Part shown: piece by piece, positions 35,295-43,239 of the stretch
Position numbering within the stretch: the first letter of the stretch is position 1
Layout of the letters: the number at the start of each line of letters is the position of its first letter
Assembly: GCA_029242715.1 (NCBI GenBank)
Contig: JAQWTL010000007.1
Location: 62,001 to 126,000 of the forward strand
Origin: Phycisphaerales bacterium
GTDB taxonomy: Bacteria; Planctomycetota; Phycisphaerae; Phycisphaerales; SM1A02
Reading direction: 5' to 3'
Length of the DNA: 64,000 nt
Program-made: the position numbers and the translations under genes
The notes under the pieces: generated by a model
Database searches by the model: none
What the model saw: only the letters and a program-made list of their open reading frames with translations
Told to the model about the DNA's origin: nothing

Positions 35295-35813
35295 ATGCAA
35301 CATGAGAATCTCTGGGCTCCCTGGCGTCTAGCCTACCTCCGCCGACTCGATACACGTCGTGATGCGGCTGGAGATGATGTCGAAGGGCCCGTCAATTTCC
35401 TCGCACATTATTGGGCCCATCCTGAATGCGATGAATCCAATTTCGTCATCCACCGCTCTGAGCTGGGAATGATCCTTCTCAACCGGTATCCATACGCCAA
35501 CGGTCATCTCCTCGTAGCGCTTGGCGAGCCACACCCGGACCTGCTGCAGTATGAGCCATCCAGCAGGCAGGCATTCTGGGCCCTGGTGGAAAAATCAGTT
35601 GCACTGGTAAACCAGGTCCTTGAGCCGCAGGGAGTGAACGTCGGTATCAACCAGGGATCCGCTGCAGGCGCAGGTCTTCCTGAGCATATCCATGCACATA
35701 TCGTTCCACGCTGGAGCGGAGATACGAACTTCATGACTGTCACAGGTGATGTTCGGGTAATGCCAGCATCCCTGGAGGACATGGCAGCTCAATACCGTGA
35801 AGAATTGAGCTGA
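35295..35813 (+). CDS. HIT-family nucleotide hydrolase or phosphorylase
   Basis: A 172-residue histidine-triad protein. The motif is HIHAHIVPRW (H-x-H-x-H-x-x-P-R-W), and the Arg/Trp ending plus the N-terminus LWAPWRLAYLRRLD match the Ap4A phosphorylase-like HIT group. NRYPYANGHLLVAL is the second conserved block. It would cleave dinucleoside polyphosphates or nucleotide conjugates through a His-nucleotidyl intermediate. The ATG at 35295 has GGAG 9 bases upstream; a TTG at 35289 is in frame. A structured non-coding segment starts 8 bases after the stop. Confidence 0.9.
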   Translation: MQHENLWAPWRLAYLRRLDTRRDAAGDDVEGPVNFLAHYWAHPECDESNFVIHRSELGMILLNRYPYANGHLLVALGEPHPDLLQYEPSSRQAFWALVEKSVALVNQVLEPQGVNVGINQGSAAGAGLPEHIHAHIVPRWSGDTNFMTVTGDVRVMPASLEDMAAQYREELS

Positions 35814-35820
35814 ACCTGAA

Positions 35821-36083
35821 CCGGACGGGAGCCGAGGAAGCGGAGCCCCACGGGCCGCAGACCAGTACAGCGGACAAGTCCGATGCAACCAGCCCCGTGC
35901 GGACCTTGCTCGAACCCCAGGTTTAGGTGGGTTCACGGTCCATCGTTCCAGGCCTTCCACTCTGATCCTGCCTTGGCAGGGGAGGCTTGACCATCGACGC
36001 AGATCCGGTGATCCCAGGGGATCAAGCAGGAACGAGCAATGTGCCCGCAGGGGTCGCAGACCCGAGGGGCTCCGCCCCGTCGG
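35821..36083. ncRNA. Candidate structured RNA with long-range paired ends (family unassigned)
   Basis: The ends of this 263-base interval pair with each other: GCGGAGCCCC at 35840-35849 with GGGGCTCCGC at 36066-36075 (10 bp, perfect), and outside it 35821-35829 with 36076-36083 (8 bp, one bulge). Inside are several local hairpins: GGACC ... GAACCC ... GGGTTC ... GGTCC at 35901-35941; an 8-bp helix capped by CCTGC-CTTG-GCAGG at 35950-35988; TGATCC-CAGG-GGATCA near 36009-36024; GGGTC-GCA-GACCC at 36051-36063. No reading frame is convincing. The strand is undecided, but the plus strand follows the HIT gene. I could not match it to RNase P RNA, SRP RNA, tmRNA or a known riboswitch. Confidence 0.5.
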
Positions 36084-36180
36084 TTACTCAACACTAACAC
36101 GGGTCTGGGCCTATGAGGGTGGGTTTTCAGATAGTTTCGAGACAGGAAAATTGGCCTGATTCAAGCTTCTGGGGGCCTCG

Positions 36181-36209
36181 TTGACATAGGCTCCTGACTG
36201 CGGGACACT
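36181..36209 (+). promoter_or_regulatory. Candidate sigma-70 promoter of the small lipoprotein gene
   Basis: A perfect -35 TTGACA (36181-36186) is followed after 17 bases by GACACT (36204-36209), a partial -10. The transcript would begin near 36216, leaving about 50 bases before the ATG at 36269. Two other candidate promoters in this window have similar TANACT-type -10 elements. Confidence 0.5.
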
Positions 36210-36268
36210 GCCTCTCTACCCGGGTCGCTCCCGGGGCTTAGCCTGCCCTTACCCCTTCGAGGATTCCG

Positions 36269-36553
36269 ATGCGTATCCCCCACTCAGTCGTGTTTTCCAT
36301 TCTGGCCGGTGTTCTGGCCTCCTCTGGCTGTACCTCCGACAAATACCACACTTGGGGTTACATCAAGAACAACCTGACACCTGAAATGGCTGGGATCTCC
36401 GAAACGAAACTCGACCAGGAACGTGACCTTGCCGTCAGTAACGATACGGATTGGCGTGCTTTCTCGGATGACTGGGGCCGTGTGTGGCTCACAGACCAGC
36501 CCACCAAGCTCTCCCCCTATCCTCTCGTGAATACCGGCGGCAACCCCAACTAG
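36269..36553 (+). CDS. Small lipoprotein of unknown function
   Basis: A 94-residue protein with a short signal peptide (VVFSILAGVLASSGC) and lipobox ASSG-Cys at about residues 18-21. The mature part is about 73 residues, rich in Trp, Asp and Pro (DWRAFSDDWGRVWLTDQPTK), with no recognised domain. GAGG lies 6 bases before the ATG. A candidate promoter is at 36181-36209. It is probably monocistronic; the MFS gene starts 140 bases later. Confidence 0.78.
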   Translation: MRIPHSVVFSILAGVLASSGCTSDKYHTWGYIKNNLTPEMAGISETKLDQERDLAVSNDTDWRAFSDDWGRVWLTDQPTKLSPYPLVNTGGNPN

Positions 36554-36693
36554 TTGATTCACGGCCCAGCCTGCCCCTGGACAACAAAGCCTGCTCGTGT
36601 CCGACCGGTGTCCTGGAACATCGGCGATTTTCAATGATCACGCGACTCGCTCCACAGATCTCATGAAGCGACTCCTGACAGAACGGAATCCCC

Positions 36694-38061
36694 TTGCTCC
36701 GGTCGGCCAGCCACCTCTTTCTTTCAGCCTGCCGACGATATCTCCCGTCAGGCGTACCGCTTCGATACCGTCGCAACTATGCACGTGAACTGCTGGCATG
36801 GGGGCTGCTGCCCTTCATGCTCGGCATGCTCGAGGGTGGCGTCGTTGGAATTACCGCGAAGAAGTCATTCAGCGGCCACGTTGATCCTGACCTGCTGGAT
36901 CTTGTGATCGGCCTTTTAGTCGGACTGCCGGCCTCTGCAAACCTCACGAGCTTCGCATGGGCAGCGCTGGCAAACGGCAAACATAAGATTCGCTTCGTTG
37001 TCACCCTCCAGGCAATAACCATTCTGTCCATTGCAGCGGTCTGCTTTGCTGCACCAACAGCCTGGGGATTCATCGTCTTTGCACTCGCTGTTGCCTGTGG
37101 CCGAATTGCCTGGGCTGGTGTGGTGACGATGAGAACCATGATTTGGGCAAGCAACTATCCTCGCCCTGATCGGCCCCGAATCGCAGGTGCTTTTGCCTCT
37201 ATCCAAGCGCTTTGCTTGGCACTGGTCACGTTTCTTACTGGTTTCCTTCTGGATGAAAATCCAGACGCCTACCGCTGGGTCTACCCGCTCGCGGCCAGCA
37301 TTGGCTTAATGGGCGCGTGGTCATACAGCAGAATTCGAGTCCGCAGGCATGAAAAGATTCTTGAAGCTGAACGAAACCGAGGGGCGTCTGCAGGCAAACT
37401 GAGTCCAACGATCAATCCGCTTGGAATTCTGCGGCTTCTCCGTAGTGATCGAGGGTTTGCCGCCTTCATGTTGTGTCTGTTTCTCATTGGAACAGGCAAC
37501 ATCATGGTGACGGCTCCACTTGTCATCATTCTTGATGAACAGTTTCATCTCGATTACGTGAAGGCCATTGCCATTCTCACGTCCATTCCGATTCTGTTGA
37601 TGCCTTTTTCGATACCAATATGGTCACGTCTGCTCGCTCGTGTTCATGTTGTCCGTTTTCGCTCTATTCACAGCTGGGTCTTTGTCATCAAGAACCTTCT
37701 TGTCTTTGCCTGCATACTGGGCAACTGGTTGCCAGGGATCTACATCGCCGCTGTTATCCAGGGCATTGGATATGGAGGAGGTGTCCTGGCCTGGAACCTT
37801 GGTCATCACGACTTTGCTGCCCCGGAGTCTTCCACCCAGTACATGGGGGTTCATGTCACGCTCACGGGCATCAGAGGATTACTAGCCCCCCTGCTGGGTG
37901 TCTTCATTTACAAACTGCTCGTTGGCGATGGCAGTTCGACAGGTGGCGGGATCTTTCTCATCGCGGCCATCCTGGGGGTCCTTGGTGCCACTGGATTTCT
38001 CCTTCTGAGCAGGCGATTCAAAAAGCCTCCCGAATCACCTGAATCCCCCCTCTCTGCCTGA
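36694..38061 (+). CDS. MFS-family transporter
   Basis: A 455-residue membrane protein with about twelve helices, beginning ARELLAWGLLPFMLGMLEGG, in the wording common to planctomycete MFS proteins of unknown substrate. The middle loop holds SRIRVRRHEKILEAERNRG, and the second half has FMLCLFLIGTGNIMVTAPLV and FVIKNLLVFACILGNWLPGI. Only a TTG at 36694 is available as a start, because an in-frame TGA lies at 36676-36678; no strong ribosome site precedes it. An ATG at 36663 in another frame runs 42 codons into this gene, so a sequencing or natural frameshift near the start is possible. The C-terminus is Pro/Ser-rich. Confidence 0.8.
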   Translation: MLRSASHLFLSACRRYLPSGVPLRYRRNYARELLAWGLLPFMLGMLEGGVVGITAKKSFSGHVDPDLLDLVIGLLVGLPASANLTSFAWAALANGKHKIRFVVTLQAITILSIAAVCFAAPTAWGFIVFALAVACGRIAWAGVVTMRTMIWASNYPRPDRPRIAGAFASIQALCLALVTFLTGFLLDENPDAYRWVYPLAASIGLMGAWSYSRIRVRRHEKILEAERNRGASAGKLSPTINPLGILRLLRSDRGFAAFMLCLFLIGTGNIMVTAPLVIILDEQFHLDYVKAIAILTSIPILLMPFSIPIWSRLLARVHVVRFRSIHSWVFVIKNLLVFACILGNWLPGIYIAAVIQGIGYGGGVLAWNLGHHDFAAPESSTQYMGVHVTLTGIRGLLAPLLGVFIYKLLVGDGSSTGGGIFLIAAILGVLGATGFLLLSRRFKKPPESPESPLSA

Positions 38062-38153
38062 GGCCAAAGGGCCTTTATGGGCCCCAGATGAGCCTCTGGT
38101 GAGGGTATGTCCCCCAAGGAGCACCGAGAACCTGGCAGACAGCCAATCGATGC

Positions 38154-38201
38154 TTCGAATCAGGCCCAGGTCTCGCTATACTGACCGACTTGCCTGGGCT
38201 T
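38154..38201 (+). promoter_or_regulatory. Candidate rpsA promoter flanked by an inverted repeat
   Basis: TTCGAA (38154-38159) and TATACT (38177-38182) are separated by 17 bases, giving a plausible promoter with a 5' leader of about 135 bases before rpsA. The inverted repeat AGGCCCAGG (38162-38170) ... CCTGGGCTT (38193-38201) brackets the -10, so it may be an operator or an RNA structure at the transcript start. The remaining bases between the MFS gene and rpsA contain a weak AGGCC-AAAG-GGCCT hairpin at 38061-38074 and no gene. Confidence 0.45.
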
Positions 38202-38322
38202 CTGGCTCTTCATCGAGATACACAGCGGATGTGTTTTCCGCGACTCGATTGAAGGATGCCAAGTTCCAACCTGCGGACGCGACCCGCAGTGACCTGCCCT
38301 GGCCGTCGCACCCCTGAATATC

Positions 38323-40101
38323 ATGGTTGACTTTAATCTCATTGCCGAGCTGGGCATCCAGCAGGATGACGCCGACACATTGATCCGTGCACAGATGGGC
38401 GAGGACGTTGCCCAAGGTGACATGACCAGTGTGCTCAGCGGCGAAATGCAGCAATACAGCCGAGGAAAAATCCTCGAGGGCAAAATCGTTGGCAAGGCCG
38501 GCGACGATGCCATCGTCGACGTTGGCCTCAAATCAGAAGGCCTCGTCAACAAGGGCGAGTTCGATAACTGGGACACGCTCACGACCGGTGACACTGTAGA
38601 GGTCCTGCTTGAGGATCTTGAAGACGCCTCCGGCATCATCAAACTTTCCAAGCGAAAGGCTGATCGAATTCGCGGCTGGGAGCGAATCCTTGAAACCAAG
38701 GCAGAAGGCGACATCATCGAAGGTCGCTGCATGCGTAAGATCAAGGGTGGCCTGCTGGTCGACATCGGCGTACCCGTATTCCTCCCCGCCTCACAGGTCG
38801 ATGTCCGTCGTCCAAGTGATATCGGCGAGTTCATCGGCAAGACGATTCGGGCCGAGGTGCTCAAGATCGACGAGGAACGTCGAAACATCGTGATCAGCCG
38901 TCGCAAGCTCATCGAACGAGAACGTTCAGAAGCCAAGAACAAGCTGATGAATTCCATCGAGGAAGGCACTCTTGTGACGGGAACCGTCACGAATATCGCC
39001 GACTTCGGTGCCTTCATCGATCTGGGTGGAATCGACGGGCTCTTGCACATCACAGACATGAGTTGGGGCCGAGTGAATCACCCCAGCGAGATCTGCAAGG
39101 TCGGTGACGAGATCGAGGTCAAGATCCTCAAGATCGATCGCGATCGTGAGAAGATCGCCCTTGGACTGAAGCAGAAGGAAGCCTCCCCCTGGGAGGAAAT
39201 CGAGGCCAAATTCCCTGTCAACAGCCGCGTGAAGGGTGCCGTTGTCAGCCTGGTCTCCTACGGCGCCTTCATCGAGCTCGCAGAGGGCATCGAGGGGCTC
39301 GTCCATATCTCCGAGATGTCCTGGACACGCCGTATCAATCATCCCAACGAACTGGTCAATGTCGGCGACGAGATCGAAGTCGTCGTCCTCGACATCAACC
39401 AGGAAAAGCACGAGATCTCTCTTGGCATGAAGCAGACGGAGGTCAATCCCTGGGAGCTCGTCGCCGAGCGTTATCCTCCAGGAACGATCATCGAAGGCCA
39501 GGTCCGGAATCTCACGAACTATGGCTCCTTCATCGAAATCGAGCCTGGAATCGATGGGCTTCTCCACGTATCCGATATGTCGTGGACCGAGAAGATTTCA
39601 CACGCCAACGAGAAGTTCAAGAAAGGTGACGCCGTCGAGTGCGTTGTTCTTGATATCGACCAGGACAAGCAACGCGTTGGCCTGGGCATCAAGCAACTCA
39701 CGGAAGATCCGTGGGTCACCGCCATTCCCGAAGCTTACAAGCCTGGCATGGTCGTACACGGCACCGTCACCAAGATCACCAACTTCGGCGTCTTCGTACA
39801 ACTCGAAACCGGCCTCGAAGGCCTGCTGCACATCTCCGAGCTCTCCGATGAGAAAGTTGATGATCCACAGGATGTCGTCAAGCCCGGTGCTGAAGTCGAC
39901 GTCAAGATCCTCAGGGTCGACACGGATGAGCGGAAGATCGGCCTGAGCCTCAAGCGTGCGATGTGGGGCGAATCCGAGACACGTGAACATGAGCAGAACG
40001 CTCAGGATCCAGACGGAGATCCATCATCAGATCTGGACAAGCCCACCCGTGGCGGCATGGACGATCACGGTGCAATGGGAACCGACAAGATCTCGCTCTG
40101 A
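38323..40101 (+). CDS. rpsA: 30S ribosomal protein S1
   Basis: A 592-residue protein with six S1/OB-fold repeats. Domains 3-6 are the most regular, each with a GxxVxGxV...FGAFI...GLLHISEMSW core (for example VTGTVTNIADFGAFIDLGG; VKGAVVSLVSYGAFIELAEG; IEGQVRNLTNYGSFIEIEPG; VHGTVTKITNFGVFVQLETG). It binds mRNA and helps initiation on structured or weak sites. The C-terminal 50 residues are acidic and disordered. No ribosome binding site precedes the ATG, as is usual for rpsA. A strong terminator follows. Confidence 0.96.
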   Translation: MVDFNLIAELGIQQDDADTLIRAQMGEDVAQGDMTSVLSGEMQQYSRGKILEGKIVGKAGDDAIVDVGLKSEGLVNKGEFDNWDTLTTGDTVEVLLEDLEDASGIIKLSKRKADRIRGWERILETKAEGDIIEGRCMRKIKGGLLVDIGVPVFLPASQVDVRRPSDIGEFIGKTIRAEVLKIDEERRNIVISRRKLIERERSEAKNKLMNSIEEGTLVTGTVTNIADFGAFIDLGGIDGLLHITDMSWGRVNHPSEICKVGDEIEVKILKIDRDREKIALGLKQKEASPWEEIEAKFPVNSRVKGAVVSLVSYGAFIELAEGIEGLVHISEMSWTRRINHPNELVNVGDEIEVVVLDINQEKHEISLGMKQTEVNPWELVAERYPPGTIIEGQVRNLTNYGSFIEIEPGIDGLLHVSDMSWTEKISHANEKFKKGDAVECVVLDIDQDKQRVGLGIKQLTEDPWVTAIPEAYKPGMVVHGTVTKITNFGVFVQLETGLEGLLHISELSDEKVDDPQDVVKPGAEVDVKILRVDTDERKIGLSLKRAMWGESETREHEQNAQDPDGDPSSDLDKPTRGGMDDHGAMGTDKISL

Positions 40102-40126
40102 GCAGGATCTCAATCAAACTCACCAG

Positions 40127-40156
40127 GCCCGGCGTACCACGTACGCCGGGCTTGTT
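40127..40156 (+). terminator. Rho-independent terminator of rpsA
   Basis: GCCCGGCGTAC-CAC-GTACGCCGGGC forms a perfect 11-bp stem (40127-40151), followed by TTGTT. It lies 25 bases after the rpsA stop. Confidence 0.88.
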
Positions 40157-40227
40157 GCATCTATGCACACCAAAGAAAGCCGCTTGCTGGCTAGCACATG
40201 GCGATGAAGACGAGTGCTGACAACACG

Positions 40228-40247
40228 AGCAACCGCTTGCGGTTGCT
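40228..40247. repeat. Perfect 9-bp hairpin between rpsA and the next gene
   Basis: AGCAACCGC-TT-GCGGTTGCT. No T-run follows, so it is not an obvious terminator. It lies about 100 bases upstream of the ATG at 40348 and could be a leader structure. Confidence 0.4.
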
Positions 40248-40347
40248 GGTCATCCGGACCAGATCTGCAATTGAAACAGGCACTTCTTCCTACCCTCCAG
40301 AATCCAGGGCCTGATAACCCCCAGGGATCTAACGTTAGGATGCTCCA

Positions 40348-42162
40348 ATGCAGATGCTCAGTCCAGAAAAATCCCTGACTAGGCAGATCTCAGATACCTC
40401 TTCGGAGGCCTGCAGGCAGAGGTTGTTCCGTTTGGCCGGTTTATCCCGAACAATCCAGGCGATCACAGTGATCCTGGCATGTTTCGGGCTCTGCCGTGTC
40501 TCTGCTGCCAGTGATCTGGATCTTGAATCTTCAGTCGGGGCCTGGCTGGATGTTCGAAACTGGGTCGATGATATGGAAGCCCCAGATGCCTCGGAGTATG
40601 CCGTTGGAATTCCTGGAGCGTCTGCTGTCTGTGTCATCCTTCGACACCGTGGACGCGTTGTTGGCTTCGGGCTTGCTCATGCGGAAGACACTCGAACCGT
40701 TGGCCAGTCCCTGGTATGGACCGCGTCAGCCCAGGCGATCAATCTTGCAAGAAAAGACGATGTCATCTCCTCTCTTCCTGATTCGGTGCAACAGGAAGCA
40801 GGCAAACAATTGACTTTGGAAATGGAGATTGCCGGCCCATTGCAGGCACTCATGGGGCCTACTTTCCAGGCCGCAACAGAACGACTTCGCCCTGGCATTC
40901 ATGGGATGGCTTTGCGACATGATGACCGATGGTGGGTTCAGTTCCCCGCCCAATTGCGATTGACCAATGCCTTCGTTGGTCCAGAACGGCTCTATTCATT
41001 TGCGCTGGCAAGCGAACTCTCTCCACGACAGATCGAATCCCTCAGAGACCAGGGCAAGATCAGCCTGTATGGCTTCGAAACCATTGACCTGGCGCAAGCA
41101 ACCCCAGAGGGACTTCCGACGATGCTCGTGTCAGGGGACATGGAAGTTGTTCAATCAGATGTCACCTCTGAACGATTGGTGACCGCCCGGGATGATCTCG
41201 CCCGTCATCTGCTTTCCAGGATCTTCAAGACGGATGATGGCTATCGAATGGTCGGTAGTTTCACCCCGATGACAAGTAGTTTTGATCAGAAATTTGTTCC
41301 AACGCATGAACGCGCCTTCGTGGCACTGGCCCTCGCCAGATACTCGGCATTGAAGGGCCTTGACCCTGCGTTGTCAGAGGAAGCCCGCACTGTGGCTGTC
41401 GGACTCCTGACAAATGCTGCTCAACCATCCACTCGGAAGGAATTGGATCCAATCAGTGCTGCTGCATGGTGTCTTGCGGCAGCAAGCCTGGAACTGGAAG
41501 ATGATCAGGAGTATCGGAAGAAGCTGATCACCTTTCTTGAACTGATGATTGAAGCTGATGATGTTGATGTTCGGAAATACGCACATGACATCGTGCTTGT
41601 AGCAGCTGCATTGTCCGCATATTCACCAGACGATCGTGAGCTTGCCAGGGCAGCGTCGCTCAGGGCAAGTGATGTCCTGCCGTCACATCTTCATATGACG
41701 CTTCTGCCCTGGCTGAGCTGGATCGAACGCGACAATCGATCCGTCAACAATGATGAATTCTCTACTCCTCGCCTGGAATTACTACAAGAAATTCGTGAGC
41801 AGATCCTGGAACTCCAGGTGCAGCCAGAGGCGGATCTGACGGTGGGAATGAATGCCGGCGGCTTCCTTCTGAAACCCGGCGTCAATGGGGTGACGTCACA
41901 GTCACTTCGGCCAGGCATTTTTCTGGTTGAAACAACTGATGACCCTGCTTATTCAGATCCCGAAAGACAAGCAGAATTCGAACGCAGCAAGAACCTCTTT
42001 CTTCGATACCTTCTGCAACTGAGTTGTCGAGAAGACGTCTCTGGAAGCTGGAGGCAACCTGACCGCATTCAGGGGGGCATCAGAAAGGCCACATGGGATG
42101 CGAGAATGGATGCCATGGCACAGGCCATGGCGTTGATCGCGCTTTCAAATGCAACTCAGTAA
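40348..42162 (+). CDS. Large exported protein of unknown function with a helical-toroid-like C-terminal half
   Basis: A 604-residue protein. A hydrophobic segment at residues 36-53 (AITVILACFGLCRVSAAS) acts as signal peptide or anchor after a basic stretch. Residues 85-130 (SAVCVILRHRGRVVGFGLAH ... SLVWTASAQAINLA) recall the AMMECR1 fold, weakly. From about residue 290, repeated helical hairpins (HERAFVALALARYSALKG, ISAAAWCLAAASLELED, DIVLVAAALSAYSPDD, MDAMAQAMALIAL) suggest an alpha/alpha toroid such as in prenyltransferase-like or glycosidase-like proteins. No catalytic motif is recognised. AGGA lies 7 bases before the ATG. It converges on the STN protein gene. Confidence 0.72.
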   Translation: MQMLSPEKSLTRQISDTSSEACRQRLFRLAGLSRTIQAITVILACFGLCRVSAASDLDLESSVGAWLDVRNWVDDMEAPDASEYAVGIPGASAVCVILRHRGRVVGFGLAHAEDTRTVGQSLVWTASAQAINLARKDDVISSLPDSVQQEAGKQLTLEMEIAGPLQALMGPTFQAATERLRPGIHGMALRHDDRWWVQFPAQLRLTNAFVGPERLYSFALASELSPRQIESLRDQGKISLYGFETIDLAQATPEGLPTMLVSGDMEVVQSDVTSERLVTARDDLARHLLSRIFKTDDGYRMVGSFTPMTSSFDQKFVPTHERAFVALALARYSALKGLDPALSEEARTVAVGLLTNAAQPSTRKELDPISAAAWCLAAASLELEDDQEYRKKLITFLELMIEADDVDVRKYAHDIVLVAAALSAYSPDDRELARAASLRASDVLPSHLHMTLLPWLSWIERDNRSVNNDEFSTPRLELLQEIREQILELQVQPEADLTVGMNAGGFLLKPGVNGVTSQSLRPGIFLVETTDDPAYSDPERQAEFERSKNLFLRYLLQLSCREDVSGSWRQPDRIQGGIRKATWDARMDAMAQAMALIALSNATQ

Positions 42163-42185
42163 GCCCCATTGAGGCGACCGCTCGA

Positions 42186-43166
42186 TCACGGTCCTTGCGC
42201 TGGCTGGCCGATGACATCATTCTTCACGCGTTCCGACAGTGGTTTTTCTGCCATCACAGTCCGGCCCACGATCTTGATCATGCGGGCCCGCATGCCTTCA
42301 ACGCCAGGCACCTGAAATGGAAAACCATCAATCTGCCGCTGGATGTAACCAGGTGCACGCACTACCAATGTCGACTTGTGCACATTGATCGAGGCTGCGT
42401 CGCCACCATTAGCCTGCCAGGCCTCCGGCTCGATGTATGCCTGGAGTAAAAAGATCAGTCGTTGAAGATTTTCCTCTTCCAACTGCTCCCAATCCCAACT
42501 GCTTGGATGATCACCACCGCCGCCCCCGCCCCCGGAGCCGCCTCCAAATCCGCCTCCACCCCCGGCGCCTCCACTCCCAGCACCTCCACCAAATCCCCCG
42601 CCACCCGCTGTTCCTCCCAACTGCAACTCGGGTGGATTGTTGTAGTCAGGAATCAACATGATGATTTCTTCTACATCGTAGGTGCGGATAGTACGGAACC
42701 TGGCTTCATTCATGACCGACAGTGGGCCGACATAAACCATCCCCCATCGCAGTTGCCATGTGCAGGGCACCTGCCGACTTGAGCCACACTGGTCCAGAAT
42801 GTGCTCCAGGACATTGAGTGCCGGCATATCCTGAAAATCAAGCGTGATCTTGATGTCGGGATCAATTCCATCAAGCACCTTGTCATCCATCATGCTGATC
42901 TGGAATCGCGTTCCGATTTGCATGGCCAACCAATCCAGGGCTTCCTTGACCGGCATTTCATTGAATGTCGCGTCAACATCTGAATAGATGAGCTTGGTCA
43001 GGAGGACCGCATCTTCAGAAAGCAGTCCACCTTGTGAATCCCTCCGCTCTTGTACCTGCTTCCAACGATCATCAAGCCGCTGTGCGATTGTTGGAACCGA
43101 CACGGCCAGCCAGCAGATCACTGAAACCAGAATCATCAGAATCGAGACGGGACGATCTTTGAACAT
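42186..43166 (-). CDS. STN/secretin N0-like domain protein without a secretin barrel, Gly-rich
   Basis: A 326-residue exported protein with signal sequence VSILMILVSVICWLAVSVPTIAQ. Residues 65-140 (FNEMPVKEALDWLAMQIGTRF ... ITLDFQDMPALNVLEHILD ... VYVGPL) fit the STN/secretin N0 fold. A Gly-rich run at about residues 183-217 follows (almost pure Gly with Ala, Ser and Phe). Then comes an N1-like segment (NVHKSTLVVRAPGYIQRQI). There is no beta-barrel secretin domain, so it cannot form the outer-membrane pore alone. AGGAG lies 6 bases before the ATG. It is preceded on the same strand by the MacB-like permease, after 73 bases. Confidence 0.75.
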   Translation of the reverse strand: MFKDRPVSILMILVSVICWLAVSVPTIAQRLDDRWKQVQERRDSQGGLLSEDAVLLTKLIYSDVDATFNEMPVKEALDWLAMQIGTRFQISMMDDKVLDGIDPDIKITLDFQDMPALNVLEHILDQCGSSRQVPCTWQLRWGMVYVGPLSVMNEARFRTIRTYDVEEIIMLIPDYNNPPELQLGGTAGGGGFGGGAGSGGAGGGGGFGGGSGGGGGGGDHPSSWDWEQLEEENLQRLIFLLQAYIEPEAWQANGGDAASINVHKSTLVVRAPGYIQRQIDGFPFQVPGVEGMRARMIKIVGRTVMAEKPLSERVKNDVIGQPAQGP

Positions 43167-43239
43167 GGATCTCTCCTACGCGTGATTACGCTCGGTTCCT
43201 CACCCTGCCAGTATAGACCTGAGCAGGGAGGACGCAGCC

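Noticed and set aside
35821-36130. RNase P RNA, SRP RNA, tmRNA, T-box or cobalamin riboswitch as identity of the structured interval
   Set aside because: The GAGGAAAGTCC and ACAGAA elements of RNase P RNA, the GGAA-capped SRP loop, a tRNA-like end, the T-box core and the B12 box are all absent or only loosely approximated.
40198-40314. A 38-codon ATG frame between rpsA and the next gene
   Set aside because: No ribosome site, no motif, and it crosses a strong hairpin.
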